64,000 nucleotides of DNA from NCBI RefSeq assembly GCF_001653475.1, contig NZ_CP011487.1:1116001-1180000 (forward strand), given 5' to 3'. The notes below the pieces were generated by a model. It saw nothing but the letters and a program-made list of their open reading frames with translations. It was not told the DNA's origin and made no database searches. Below, in pieces: positions 56,918 through 64,000 of the stretch; position 1 is the stretch's first letter, and every line of letters starts with the position of its first letter. Position numbers and translations under genes: made by a program. Source of the DNA: Helicobacter pylori. GTDB taxonomy: Bacteria > Campylobacterota > Campylobacteria > Campylobacterales > Helicobacteraceae.

Positions 56918-57508
56918 ATGACAAGCGCTCTATTAGGCTTACAAATTGTTTTAGCGGTATTGATTGTGGTGGTGGTTTTGTTGCAAAAAAGTTCTAGCAT
57001 CGGCTTAGGGGCTTATAGCGGGAGCAACGATTCTTTATTTGGTGCTAAAGGACCTGCAAGCTTTATGGCGAAATTGACCATGTTTTTAGGACTGTTATTT
57101 GTCATCAACACCATTGCTTTGGGCTATTTTTATAACAAAGAATACGGCAAAAGCATTTTAGATGAAACTAAAACCAATAAAGAGCTTTCACCCTTAGTCC
57201 CTGCCACCGGCACGCTTAACCCTACGCTCAATCCCACTCTAAACCCCACGCTCAATCCTTTAGAGCAAGCCCCCTCTAGTCCTTTAATGCCAAAACAAAC
57301 GCCTAACGAACTTCCTAAAGAGCCAACTAAAGCGCCTTCTGTTGAAAGCCCCAAACAGAATGGAAAAAATGATGCCAAAGAGAATAATATAAAGGGTGTT
57401 GAAAAAACCAAAGAGAATACAAAAACGCCCCCAACCGCCCACCAAAAGCCTAAAACGCATGCAACGCAAACCAACGCCCATACCAACCAAAAAAAGGATG
57501 AAAAGTAA
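56918..57508 (+). CDS. secG: Preprotein translocase subunit SecG with repeat-bearing tail
   Basis: A 196-aa protein. The first 75 residues are a normal two-helix SecG ([21 protein letters not shown], then [27 protein letters not shown]). The tail of over 110 residues is Pro/Thr/Lys/Asn-rich, contains four LNPT-type units from residue 100, and is probably disordered. E. coli SecG has no such tail. AAGGAA is 9 bases from the ATG. It overlaps the frr start. Confidence 0.9.
   Translation: MTSALLGLQIVLAVLIVVVVLLQKSSSIGLGAYSGSNDSLFGAKGPASFMAKLTMFLGLLFVINTIALGYFYNKEYGKSILDETKTNKELSPLVPATGTLNPTLNPTLNPTLNPLEQAPSSPLMPKQTPNELPKEPTKAPSVESPKQNGKNDAKENNIKGVEKTKENTKTPPTAHQKPKTHATQTNAHTNQKKDEK
57215..57262 (+). 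repeat. Tandem 12-bp repeat encoding LNPT in secG
   Basis: Four consecutive 12-base units (CTTAACCCTACG and variants) encode [16 protein letters not shown]. The copies differ at synonymous sites. A 12-base period keeps the frame whatever the copy number, so tail length can vary between strains. Confidence 0.75.
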
Positions 57509-58065
57509 TGTTACAAGCCATTTATAACGGAACCAAAGATTTAATGCAAAAAAGCGTTCAAGCTTTGAATAGAGATTTTTCCACTCTAAGGAGCACGAAA
57601 GTTTCAGTCAATATTTTAGATCACATCAAAGTGGATTATTACGGCACGCCCACCGCTTTAAACCAAGTCGGATCCGTGATGAGCTTGGATGCGACTACTA
57701 TTCAAATCAGCCCATGGGAAAAAAACCTGCTCAAAGAAATTGAAAGATCCATTCAAGAAGCCAATATCGGCGTGAATCCTAATAATGACGGCGAAACCAT
57801 CAAGCTTTTTTTCCCGCCCATGACAACCGAGCAAAGGAAACTCATCGCAAAAGACGCCAAAGCGATGGGTGAAAAGGCTAAAGTGGCTGTAAGGAATATC
57901 CGCCAAGACGCTAACAATCAAGTGAAAAAATTAGAAAAAGACAAAGAAATCAGCGAAGATGAAAGCAAAAAAGCCCAAGAACAGATCCAAAAAATCACCG
58001 ATGAAGCCATTAAAAAAATTGATGAAAGCGTGAAAAACAAAGAAGATGCGATTTTAAAGGTCTAA
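57508..58065 (+). CDS. frr: Ribosome recycling factor
   Basis: Splits post-termination ribosomes with EF-G. The product is 185 aa, normal length, with [19 protein letters not shown], the [28 protein letters not shown] block and [30 protein letters not shown]. The ATG overlaps the secG stop (TAATG). Confidence 0.97.
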   Translation: MLQAIYNGTKDLMQKSVQALNRDFSTLRSTKVSVNILDHIKVDYYGTPTALNQVGSVMSLDATTIQISPWEKNLLKEIERSIQEANIGVNPNNDGETIKLFFPPMTTEQRKLIAKDAKAMGEKAKVAVRNIRQDANNQVKKLEKDKEISEDESKKAQEQIQKITDEAIKKIDESVKNKEDAILKV

Positions 58066-58068
58066 ACC

Positions 58069-58674
58069 ATGGATATTAAGGCATGTTATCAAAACGCTAA
58101 AGCGTTGTTAGAGGGGCATTTCTTGCTCAGTAGCGGATTCCATTCTAATTATTATTTGCAATCCGCTAAAGTTTTAGAAGATCCCAAACTAGCCGAACAA
58201 TTAGCCAAAGAATTGGCCAAACAGATTAAAGAAGCTCATTTGAATATTGAGTGCGTGTGCTCGCCTGCTATTGGGGGGATCTTGGCTGGGTATGAGCTTG
58301 CAAGGGCTTTGGGCGTGCGTTTTATCTTCACTGAAAGAGTGGATAATGCCATGGCGTTAAGGCGTGGTTTTGAAGTCAAAGAAAACGAAAAAATTTTAGT
58401 GTGTGAGGACATTATCACTACGGGAAAATCCGCTATGGAATGCACTAAAGTTTTAGAAGAAAAGGGCGCTCAAATCGTGGCTTTTGGCGCTCTAGCTAAT
58501 CGGGGCATTTGCAAGCGCACTCATTCTCAGTTAAAGGCCCAAGAGGGTGCGTGTTTGCCCAGCCATTTGCCCCTTTTTGCTTTAGAAGATTTTGTTTTTG
58601 ACATGCACGAGCCTAGCCATTGCCCTTTATGCGCCACTAGCGTTGCTATAAAACCGGGAAGTCGTGGCAACTAA
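58069..58674 (+). CDS. pyrE: Orotate phosphoribosyltransferase
   Basis: Converts orotate and PRPP to OMP in pyrimidine synthesis. The product is 201 aa with [16 protein letters not shown], the substrate loop [20 protein letters not shown] and the PRPP loop [21 protein letters not shown]. It starts three bases after frr. Confidence 0.95.
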   Translation: MDIKACYQNAKALLEGHFLLSSGFHSNYYLQSAKVLEDPKLAEQLAKELAKQIKEAHLNIECVCSPAIGGILAGYELARALGVRFIFTERVDNAMALRRGFEVKENEKILVCEDIITTGKSAMECTKVLEEKGAQIVAFGALANRGICKRTHSQLKAQEGACLPSHLPLFALEDFVFDMHEPSHCPLCATSVAIKPGSRGN

Positions 58675-58746
58675 AAAAACAAAAAAAATAAAATTCCAGA
58701 AAAAAAGCAAGCGTTAGAAAGCCCTTTAAAAGGGCTGTATCTCTCT

Positions 58747-59127
58747 TTGCGTTTAAAAGCCTTTATCACCGATATTTTTATGATTTATACCCCCATGCTT
58801 TATATAATGACCTATGTGATTTTAGGGAGCGCGAAGGATTTTAGGGAAAACCAGAGCGCGATTTTTTTATGCTTGCTTTTTTATGCTCTAACGCACAGCT
58901 TTTTTATCGCTTTTAAATCCCAAAGCCCTGGCATGCGTTACGCTCAGTTTAAATTAGTCAGAAATAACCGCCAAAAAGTGGGCTTTTTTTTAGCTTTGTG
59001 GCGCTTTATTTTGTGGGTGTTGAGCATGGGGTTGCTTATAGGGTTTGTTACGCCTTTTATTTTTAAGTTTTTTTTGCATGACAAACTCAGCAACACTCAT
59101 ATTGAAACCATCAAGGAGGAAACATGA
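58747..59127 (+). CDS. RDD-family membrane protein, start uncertain
   Basis: An open frame of about 126 codons with [20 protein letters not shown], then [32 protein letters not shown], an RDD-type three-helix protein (HP1258 position). The only in-frame near-start here is TTG 58747, with AAAAGGG 13 bases away. A GTG at 58664 heads a frame with A7 and A8 runs ([11 protein letters not shown]) that is one base short of joining this frame. The native N-terminus may therefore be longer. The stop overlaps the sirtuin ATG. Confidence 0.65.
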   Translation: MRLKAFITDIFMIYTPMLYIMTYVILGSAKDFRENQSAIFLCLLFYALTHSFFIAFKSQSPGMRYAQFKLVRNNRQKVGFFLALWRFILWVLSMGLLIGFVTPFIFKFFLHDKLSNTHIETIKEET

Positions 59128-59813
59128 AAAATTTAGTGATCCTAAGCGGGGCTGGTATTTCAGCAGAAAGCGGGATTAAAACCTTTAGAGACGCTGATGG
59201 CTTGTGGGAAGGGCATGACATCATGGAAGTCGCCTCGCCTTATGGCTGGAAAAAGAACCCGTAAAAGGTGTTGGATTTTTACAACCAAAGGTGCTGACAG
59301 CTTTTTGAAGTTTATCCTAACAAAGCCCATAAGGCTTTAGCAGAATTGGAAAAATACTATCAAGTTAATATCATCACCCAAAATGTAGATGATTTGCATG
59401 AAAGGGCGGGTTCTTCTCGCATTTTGCACTTGCATGGGGAATTATTGAGCGTTCGCAGCGAAAAAGATCCTGATTTAGTTTATAGATGGGAAAAGGACTT
59501 GAATTTAAGCGACTTGGCTAAAGACAAATCGCAATTACGCCCTGATATTGTGTGGTTTGGCGAAGCTGTGCCTTTGCTTAAAGAAGCGATTTCTTTAGTC
59601 AAACAAACGCATCTTTTAATCATCATTGGCGCTTCTTTGCAAGTCTATCCCGCCGCTAGCCTCTATGTGCATACGCCTAAAGACGCTCTCATTTATTACA
59701 TTGACCCTAAGGCTAAAAACGCCCATTTACCCCAGAATATCCAATGCATTAGCGATAACGCGGTGCATGCCATGCAAGATTTAATGCCCAAACTCATAGA
59801 AATGGCCTCTTAA
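59124..59813 (+). pseudogene. Sirtuin-family NAD-dependent deacylase, broken by two stop codons
   Basis: [33 protein letters not shown] starts a class III sirtuin (CobB type). Codon 47 is TAA (59262-59264) where Gln is expected, and codon 58 is TGA (59295-59297), preceded by TGC where Arg is expected. The frame beyond is intact to 59813, with TQNVDDLHERAG, the catalytic His in LHLHGELL and IGASLQVYPAA. No frameshift is needed, so the gene is otherwise 229 codons long. As sequenced it makes a 46-residue fragment, or needs a downstream restart (for example 59346). Confidence 0.88.
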
Positions 59814-59915
59814 GAGATGTTAAAATAATTTTTATTTTTTCAGCTAACGATTAGCAAAAACATGGTTTAATTGGTTTTCATTATTTGCTAATAATTAAAG
59901 GAGTTTGAGAGTCCG

Positions 59916-60317
59916 ATGCAACAAGCCACAGAAGCATTGAATCACCCCTATTTTGGCGTTTTTGTTTTGTTGGTATTCACCTTTTGGGTGTTTAACTTAA
60001 CCTTAAGGATTCAAAGGTTTTTAAGCCGTAAAATGGCTCAAAAAAAGGGCGAAAAGCTCAAGCTCGCTCCCTATGAATGTGGGCCTGTGGCTCTCAAACA
60101 GCCCAATAGAGTGTCCCATCATTTCTATATCATGGCCATGCTTTTTATTTTATTTGATGTAGAAATCGTTTTCATGTTCCCTTGGGCGATTGGTTTTAAA
60201 GAATTAGGCTTGTTTGGACTCGTTGAAATGCTAGGCTTTGTCTTCTTTTTAACCATTGGTTTTATTTACGCTTTAAAGCGAAACGCTTTGAGCTGGCAAA
60301 AATTAGAGGTGAAATAA
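59916..60317 (+). CDS. nuoA: NADH-quinone oxidoreductase-type complex I subunit A
   Basis: A 133-aa three-helix membrane subunit, [20 protein letters not shown], with the conserved cysteine loop [41 protein letters not shown]. It leads the nuo operon after a 100-base spacer with AAAGGAG upstream of the ATG. It overlaps nuoB by one base. Confidence 0.95.
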   Translation: MQQATEALNHPYFGVFVLLVFTFWVFNLTLRIQRFLSRKMAQKKGEKLKLAPYECGPVALKQPNRVSHHFYIMAMLFILFDVEIVFMFPWAIGFKELGLFGLVEMLGFVFFLTIGFIYALKRNALSWQKLEVK

Positions 60318-60796
60318 TGCAACAAGCACCGGTTGTTCTAAGCACTTTGGATAAATTATTGAATTGGGGGCGTTCTAATTCGCTTTGGCCTTTAACTTAC
60401 GGCTTGGCGTGTTGCGCGATTGAGATGATGGCGACAGGGGGTTCAAGGTTTGATTTTGACAGATTTGGCACGATTTTTAGAGCGAGCCCCAGGCAATCTG
60501 ATGTGATGATCATCGCTGGCACGCTCACTAAAAAACATGCCGAATTCATGCGCAGGCTTTATGATCAAATGCCTGAGCCTAAATGGGTGATTTCTATGGG
60601 GAGTTGTGCTAATACGGGCGGGATGTTTAACACTTATGCGACCGTTCAAGGGGCGGATAGGATTGTTCCTGTGGATATTTATTTGCCCGGTTGTGCACCG
60701 CGCCCAGAGACTTTACAATACGCTCTTATGGTTTTGCAAGATAAAATCAGACGCTCTAAAGCGATCAAACAAGACACCCCTAAAAGGTTAGTGTGA
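60317..60796 (+). CDS. nuoB: Complex I subunit B (N2 iron-sulfur subunit)
   Basis: A 159-aa peripheral subunit holding cluster N2, the last electron carrier before quinone. The ligand cysteines are seen in [28 protein letters not shown] and [11 protein letters not shown]. Normal length. It overlaps nuoC by 1-4 bases. Confidence 0.97.
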   Translation: MQQAPVVLSTLDKLLNWGRSNSLWPLTYGLACCAIEMMATGGSRFDFDRFGTIFRASPRQSDVMIIAGTLTKKHAEFMRRLYDQMPEPKWVISMGSCANTGGMFNTYATVQGADRIVPVDIYLPGCAPRPETLQYALMVLQDKIRRSKAIKQDTPKRLV

Positions 60797-61593
60797 TGGT
60801 AAGAAAACAATCCCCCTATGAAGATGTGCAAAAACAATCGCGCCAGCATGACCCTCATAAAATCATAGAACCCACTCCTAAAAAATATTTAGAGGGCAGT
60901 GCTTATGAGGTCATTTACAACCACCTTTCTTACAAGCATGAGGTTTTAGACAAATATATAGAAACTAACATGGCTGTGTTTTGGATCAAAAAAGACGATA
61001 TTTTTTCTGTCGCTACGATTTTAAGGCATTTGGGTTATGAGTGTTTGAGCGAAATGAGCGCGATAGATTTGTGCGCTAAAAAAGGGCATTTTGAATTGTT
61101 TTATCAATTTGTGGGTTTTAGCGATAGCTGTAAGAATCGCCGTAGGGTGCGCGTGAAATGCATTCTATTGCCCAATGAGAGCGTGGATTCTTTGAGTTTT
61201 TTATACCGATCGGCTAATTGGAGTGAGAGGGAAGCGTATGACATGCTTGGTATCGTGTTTGACAAACACCCCTATTTGAAACGCCTTATCATGCCGCATG
61301 ATTGGGTGGGCCACCCTTTATTGCGTTCTTACCCGCTCAAAGGCGATGAGTTCGCCCAATGGTATGAAGTGGATAAAATTTTTGGTAAAGAATACCGAGA
61401 AGTGGTGGGTAAAGAGCAACGAGACAGTGCGAGAGTGGATGAAAAAGACACTTTCAATTTCGCCAAAATTGGCTATGAGCAGGGCAAGGGCGAAGAATTA
61501 AAAGAAACAGAAGAAAAGCATGCGTTTAAGAAAATCCCTTTTGTCAAAGATTTGCACAAAATCGCCCCCACTATCTTAAAAAAGAGGCTATAA
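60796..61593 (+). CDS. nuoC: Complex I subunit C (30 kDa)
   Basis: A 265-aa peripheral arm subunit with the signature [29 protein letters not shown] near residue 140 and [13 protein letters not shown] after it. A 65-residue C-terminal extension ([15 protein letters not shown] ... ILKKRL) is longer than in E. coli. It follows nuoB and precedes nuoD by 1 base. nuoC and nuoD are separate genes here. Confidence 0.95.
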   Translation: MVRKQSPYEDVQKQSRQHDPHKIIEPTPKKYLEGSAYEVIYNHLSYKHEVLDKYIETNMAVFWIKKDDIFSVATILRHLGYECLSEMSAIDLCAKKGHFELFYQFVGFSDSCKNRRRVRVKCILLPNESVDSLSFLYRSANWSEREAYDMLGIVFDKHPYLKRLIMPHDWVGHPLLRSYPLKGDEFAQWYEVDKIFGKEYREVVGKEQRDSARVDEKDTFNFAKIGYEQGKGEELKETEEKHAFKKIPFVKDLHKIAPTILKKRL

Positions 61594-61594
61594 A

Positions 61595-62824
61595 ATGGCT
61601 CAAAATTTTACGAAACTCAACCCTCAGTTTGAAAACATCATTTTTGAACATGACGACAACCAAATGATTTTAAACTTTGGCCCCCAACACCCCAGTAGTC
61701 ATGGGCAATTGCGCTTGATTTTGGAATTAGAGGGCGAAAAAATCATTAAGGCTACCCCTGAAATTGGCTACTTGCATAGAGGCTGTGAAAAGTTAGGCGA
61801 AAACATGACCTATAACGAATACATGCCCACTACCGACAGATTGGATTACACTTCTTCTACCAGCAACAATTACGCTTACGCGCATGCGGTAGAAACCTTG
61901 CTCAATTTAGAAATCCCTCGCCGAGCGCAAGTGATCCGCACGATTTTACTAGAGCTTAACCGCATGATCTCACACATCTTTTTTATCAGCGTGCATGCTT
62001 TAGATGTGGGGGCGATGAGCGTGTTTTTGTATGCGTTTAAAACGAGGGAATACGGGCTAGATTTGATGGAGGATTATTGCGGGGCTAGGCTCACGCATAA
62101 CGCTATAAGGATTGGGGGCGTGCCTTTGGATTTACCCCCTAATTGGTTAGAAGGCTTAAAAAAGTTCTTGGGTGAAATGAGGGAATGCAAAAAACTCATT
62201 CAAGGCTTATTGGACAAGAATCGCATTTGGCGGATGCGCTTGGAGGATGTGGGCGTTGTAACGCCCAAAATGGCACAAAGCTGGGGCATGAGCGGCATCA
62301 TGTTAAGAGGGAGCGGGATCGCTTATGACATTAGAAAAGAAGAGCCTTATGAGCTTTATAAAGAGCTTGATTTTGATGTGCCGGTGGGCAATTATGGCGA
62401 TAGCTATGATAGGTATTGTTTGTATATGTTAGAAATTGATGAAAGCATTCGCATCATTGAACAACTCATTCCCATGTATGCTAAAACCGATACGCCCATC
62501 ATGGCTCAAAATCCGCATTATATTTCTGCCCCTAAAGAAGATATAATGACGCAAAACTACGCCTTGATGCAGCATTTCGTTTTAGTGGCTCAAGGCATGC
62601 GCCCGCCCGTTGGGGAAGTGTATGCCCCCACAGAAAGCCCTAAAGGGGAATTAGGGTTTTTTATCCATTCAGAAGGCGAGCCTTACCCTCATAGATTAAA
62701 GATCAGAGCCCCTAGCTTTTATCACATTGGGGCTTTAAGCGATATTTTAGTGGGGCAATATTTAGCGGATGCAGTAACCGTGATTGGCTCAACCAATGCG
62801 GTGTTTGGCGAGGTGGATAGATGA
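61595..62824 (+). CDS. nuoD: Complex I subunit D (49 kDa)
   Basis: A 409-aa subunit lining the quinone site, with [30 protein letters not shown], the Asp-His pair region and the C-terminal [40 protein letters not shown]. Complete. Overlaps the next gene by 4 bases (ATGA). Confidence 0.97.
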   Translation: MAQNFTKLNPQFENIIFEHDDNQMILNFGPQHPSSHGQLRLILELEGEKIIKATPEIGYLHRGCEKLGENMTYNEYMPTTDRLDYTSSTSNNYAYAHAVETLLNLEIPRRAQVIRTILLELNRMISHIFFISVHALDVGAMSVFLYAFKTREYGLDLMEDYCGARLTHNAIRIGGVPLDLPPNWLEGLKKFLGEMRECKKLIQGLLDKNRIWRMRLEDVGVVTPKMAQSWGMSGIMLRGSGIAYDIRKEEPYELYKELDFDVPVGNYGDSYDRYCLYMLEIDESIRIIEQLIPMYAKTDTPIMAQNPHYISAPKEDIMTQNYALMQHFVLVAQGMRPPVGEVYAPTESPKGELGFFIHSEGEPYPHRLKIRAPSFYHIGALSDILVGQYLADAVTVIGSTNAVFGEVDR

Positions 62825-63051
62825 AACGCTTTGATTTACGCCCCTTAAAAGCGGGTATTTTTGAACGCTTAGAAGAATTGATTGAAAAAGAAATGCAACC
62901 TAATGAAGTCGCTATTTTCATGTTTGAAGTGGGGGATTTTTCCAATATCCCTAAGAGCGCTGAATTTATCCAATCTAAAGGGCATGAGCTTCTCAATTCT
63001 TTGCGTTTCAATCAAGCGGATTGGACGATTGTCGTGAGAAAAAAGGCTTGA
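62821..63051 (+). CDS. Complex I-associated small protein in the nuoE position
   Basis: A 76-aa soluble protein ([21 protein letters not shown] ... WTIVVRKKA). It has no cysteines, so it cannot bind the N1a iron-sulfur cluster of true NuoE. From memory this is HP1264, one of two genes that replace nuoE and nuoF in Helicobacter and Campylobacter. These complexes do not oxidise NADH directly. It is thought to help dock another electron donor, probably flavodoxin (established knowledge plus inference). Confidence 0.85.
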   Translation: MKRFDLRPLKAGIFERLEELIEKEMQPNEVAIFMFEVGDFSNIPKSAEFIQSKGHELLNSLRFNQADWTIVVRKKA

Positions 63052-64000
63052 TTTTGAGCGGCTTTAACTCCTTAAATTCTCCCTTAATCGCAAGTTCTTC
63101 TCTCAGCTTGAAAGAAGCTTATTGCTTAGAAAAATTATCTCTTAAAAAAGGGTTTAAGATCAACTACAAGATGAGTGAAGAGAGTTTAAACCTTTTAAAA
63201 GAAAGCGGTTTGTGCGTTTTGTTTGGGGGGTTTTCAAACGCTTGTTTGAATGAAAATGAACGATTGATTTTAGAAAACATTAACCAATTAAAACTCCCCT
63301 ACGCCTTGTTAAGGCCCTTACAAGATACAAGAGACTTGCAAGAAAATTGCCTTTTTGCGTCGTATGAAATCAACACGGAAGCGGCGGTTTTGGCCTTGAT
63401 TTTAAGGGGTATTTTAGAAAAAACTTCCCGATTAAAGGGGCATATTTTAGAAGAGGTTGATGTGGGGTATTTAAGCTCTGAAGCGAACATGAGTGAAGAA
63501 GAATTACAAGAACTTACCGCTCTTATAATTAAAGCGAAAAAAAGGGTGCTTGTTTTAAATAGAGAAATCACTAAGCATGCTAACAACGCTTTTTTATACA
63601 CCCTTTTAAGCGAGTTGCAAAACCACCTAGAAATTTTACATATCCCTTGCAATGATTCAAATATAACGACCGCTTTTTACGATTCCAAAGATCATGAATG
63701 GCTGCTAGAAACAGCCCTTAAAGAGGGTATTTTGCCTTTTGAGTCACAACTCCAATCAAAAGATTTAGAACTTTTAGAGCGAATGGGTGAGGCTAACGGC
63801 TCGTTTGTCTATGTTTCTTACAAGAGCCTTGAAGTCCCCAGATTATCTTTTTCCAAGCAATTTAAGATCGCTAATAGAATCCAGCATTCTAAAATGGGGT
63901 TTCAAATCTCAAATAAAACGCTAGAATGCGAGTTAGAAGAAAGCCCCCATTTGAAGGGCTTGATTGCGATTTTAGAGGGGGCGTTTTTTAACGCTTACCC
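63048..64000 (+). CDS. Complex I-associated protein in the nuoF position (runs off the window)
   Basis: Open for at least 317 codons to the right edge. There is no ATG, and the frame can start at TTG 63048 (overlapping the previous stop) or TTG 63054. It reads LSGFNSLNSPLIASSSLSLKEAYCLEKLSLKKG. No NADH-, FMN- or N3-cluster motif of NuoF is seen in the visible part. It is the HP1265 position, the second epsilonproteobacterial replacement subunit. Confidence 0.8.
   Translation, partial: MILSGFNSLNSPLIASSSLSLKEAYCLEKLSLKKGFKINYKMSEESLNLLKESGLCVLFGGFSNACLNENERLILENINQLKLPYALLRPLQDTRDLQENCLFASYEINTEAAVLALILRGILEKTSRLKGHILEEVDVGYLSSEANMSEEELQELTALIIKAKKRVLVLNREITKHANNAFLYTLLSELQNHLEILHIPCNDSNITTAFYDSKDHEWLLETALKEGILPFESQLQSKDLELLERMGEANGSFVYVSYKSLEVPRLSFSKQFKIANRIQHSKMGFQISNKTLECELEESPHLKGLIAILEGAFFNAY

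Noticed and set aside
57130..57486. Minus-strand frames of 118 and 68 codons opposite secG
   Set aside because: Low-complexity Gly/Val/Phe products created by the reverse complement of the Pro/Thr/Lys-rich SecG tail.

Overview
The window is chromosomal DNA of Helicobacter pylori. The evidence is its AT-rich base use, the bab adhesin locus, the iceA/CATG-methylase locus, formamidase AmiF, HobA, and a gene order that, from memory, is colinear with strain 26695 HP1198 to about HP1265. Locus tags quoted below are recalled, not looked up. It is not strain 26695 itself: it has its own frameshifts, nonsense codons and a rearranged bab locus.

Layout. 1-5655 (minus strand) is the translation block: a consensus sigma70 promoter, four tRNAs (Thr, Tyr, Gly, Thr), tufA, rpmG, tRNA-Trp, secE, nusG, rplK, rplA, rplJ, rplL and the start of rpoB. 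5.7-10.6 kb holds the lipopolysaccharide flippase-type ABC gene wzk, a HAD phosphatase, an intact adenine methyltransferase beside a frameshifted NlaIII-like endonuclease (iceA1), and cysE. 10.8-23 kb (minus) holds two tRNA-Leu genes, atpE, pnp, a phosphoribosyltransferase-like gene, lptD, an RDD protein, purD, an ABC ATPase, uppS and a large D-lactate dehydrogenase. 23-35 kb is mostly plus: rhodanese, hemD, crcB, cytochrome c553, nudH, lysC, hobA, holB, folP, two membrane proteins, a DUF507 gene and carA. Facing it are hemW and a flagellar-regulon gene with a sigma54 promoter.

35-47 kb is the accessory part. amiF lies behind a Fur-like box and has a 1-nt frameshift just after its usual start codon. 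Next is a cassette of three small membrane proteins, one only 35 aa, then maf, alaS and a DUF465 gene. The bab locus follows with three members: a truncated babB-type gene whose (CT)7 tract puts the signal peptide out of frame, a coiled-coil gene, and a complete babA with an A12 promoter tract. 46.4-56.8 kb (minus) holds rpsR-ssb-rpsF, holA-rnr-aroE, an SH3 protein, oppB/oppA, trpS and bioC. 56.9-64 kb (plus) holds secG, frr, pyrE, an RDD protein, a sirtuin gene broken by two stop codons, and the start of the complex I operon (nuoA-D, then the two epsilonproteobacterial genes that replace nuoE and nuoF).

Most genes are housekeeping in tight operons with 1-11 nt overlaps. Strain-level variation is concentrated at contingency sites: iceA1, the amiF 5' end, the bab locus, the LNPT repeats of secG, the poly-A region before the second RDD gene, and the sirtuin. 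No prophage, insertion sequence, CRISPR array or rRNA was seen. The candidates least explained by known biology are the three-gene small membrane protein cassette (36198-37251) and a strongly folded intergenic element (30876-30936).
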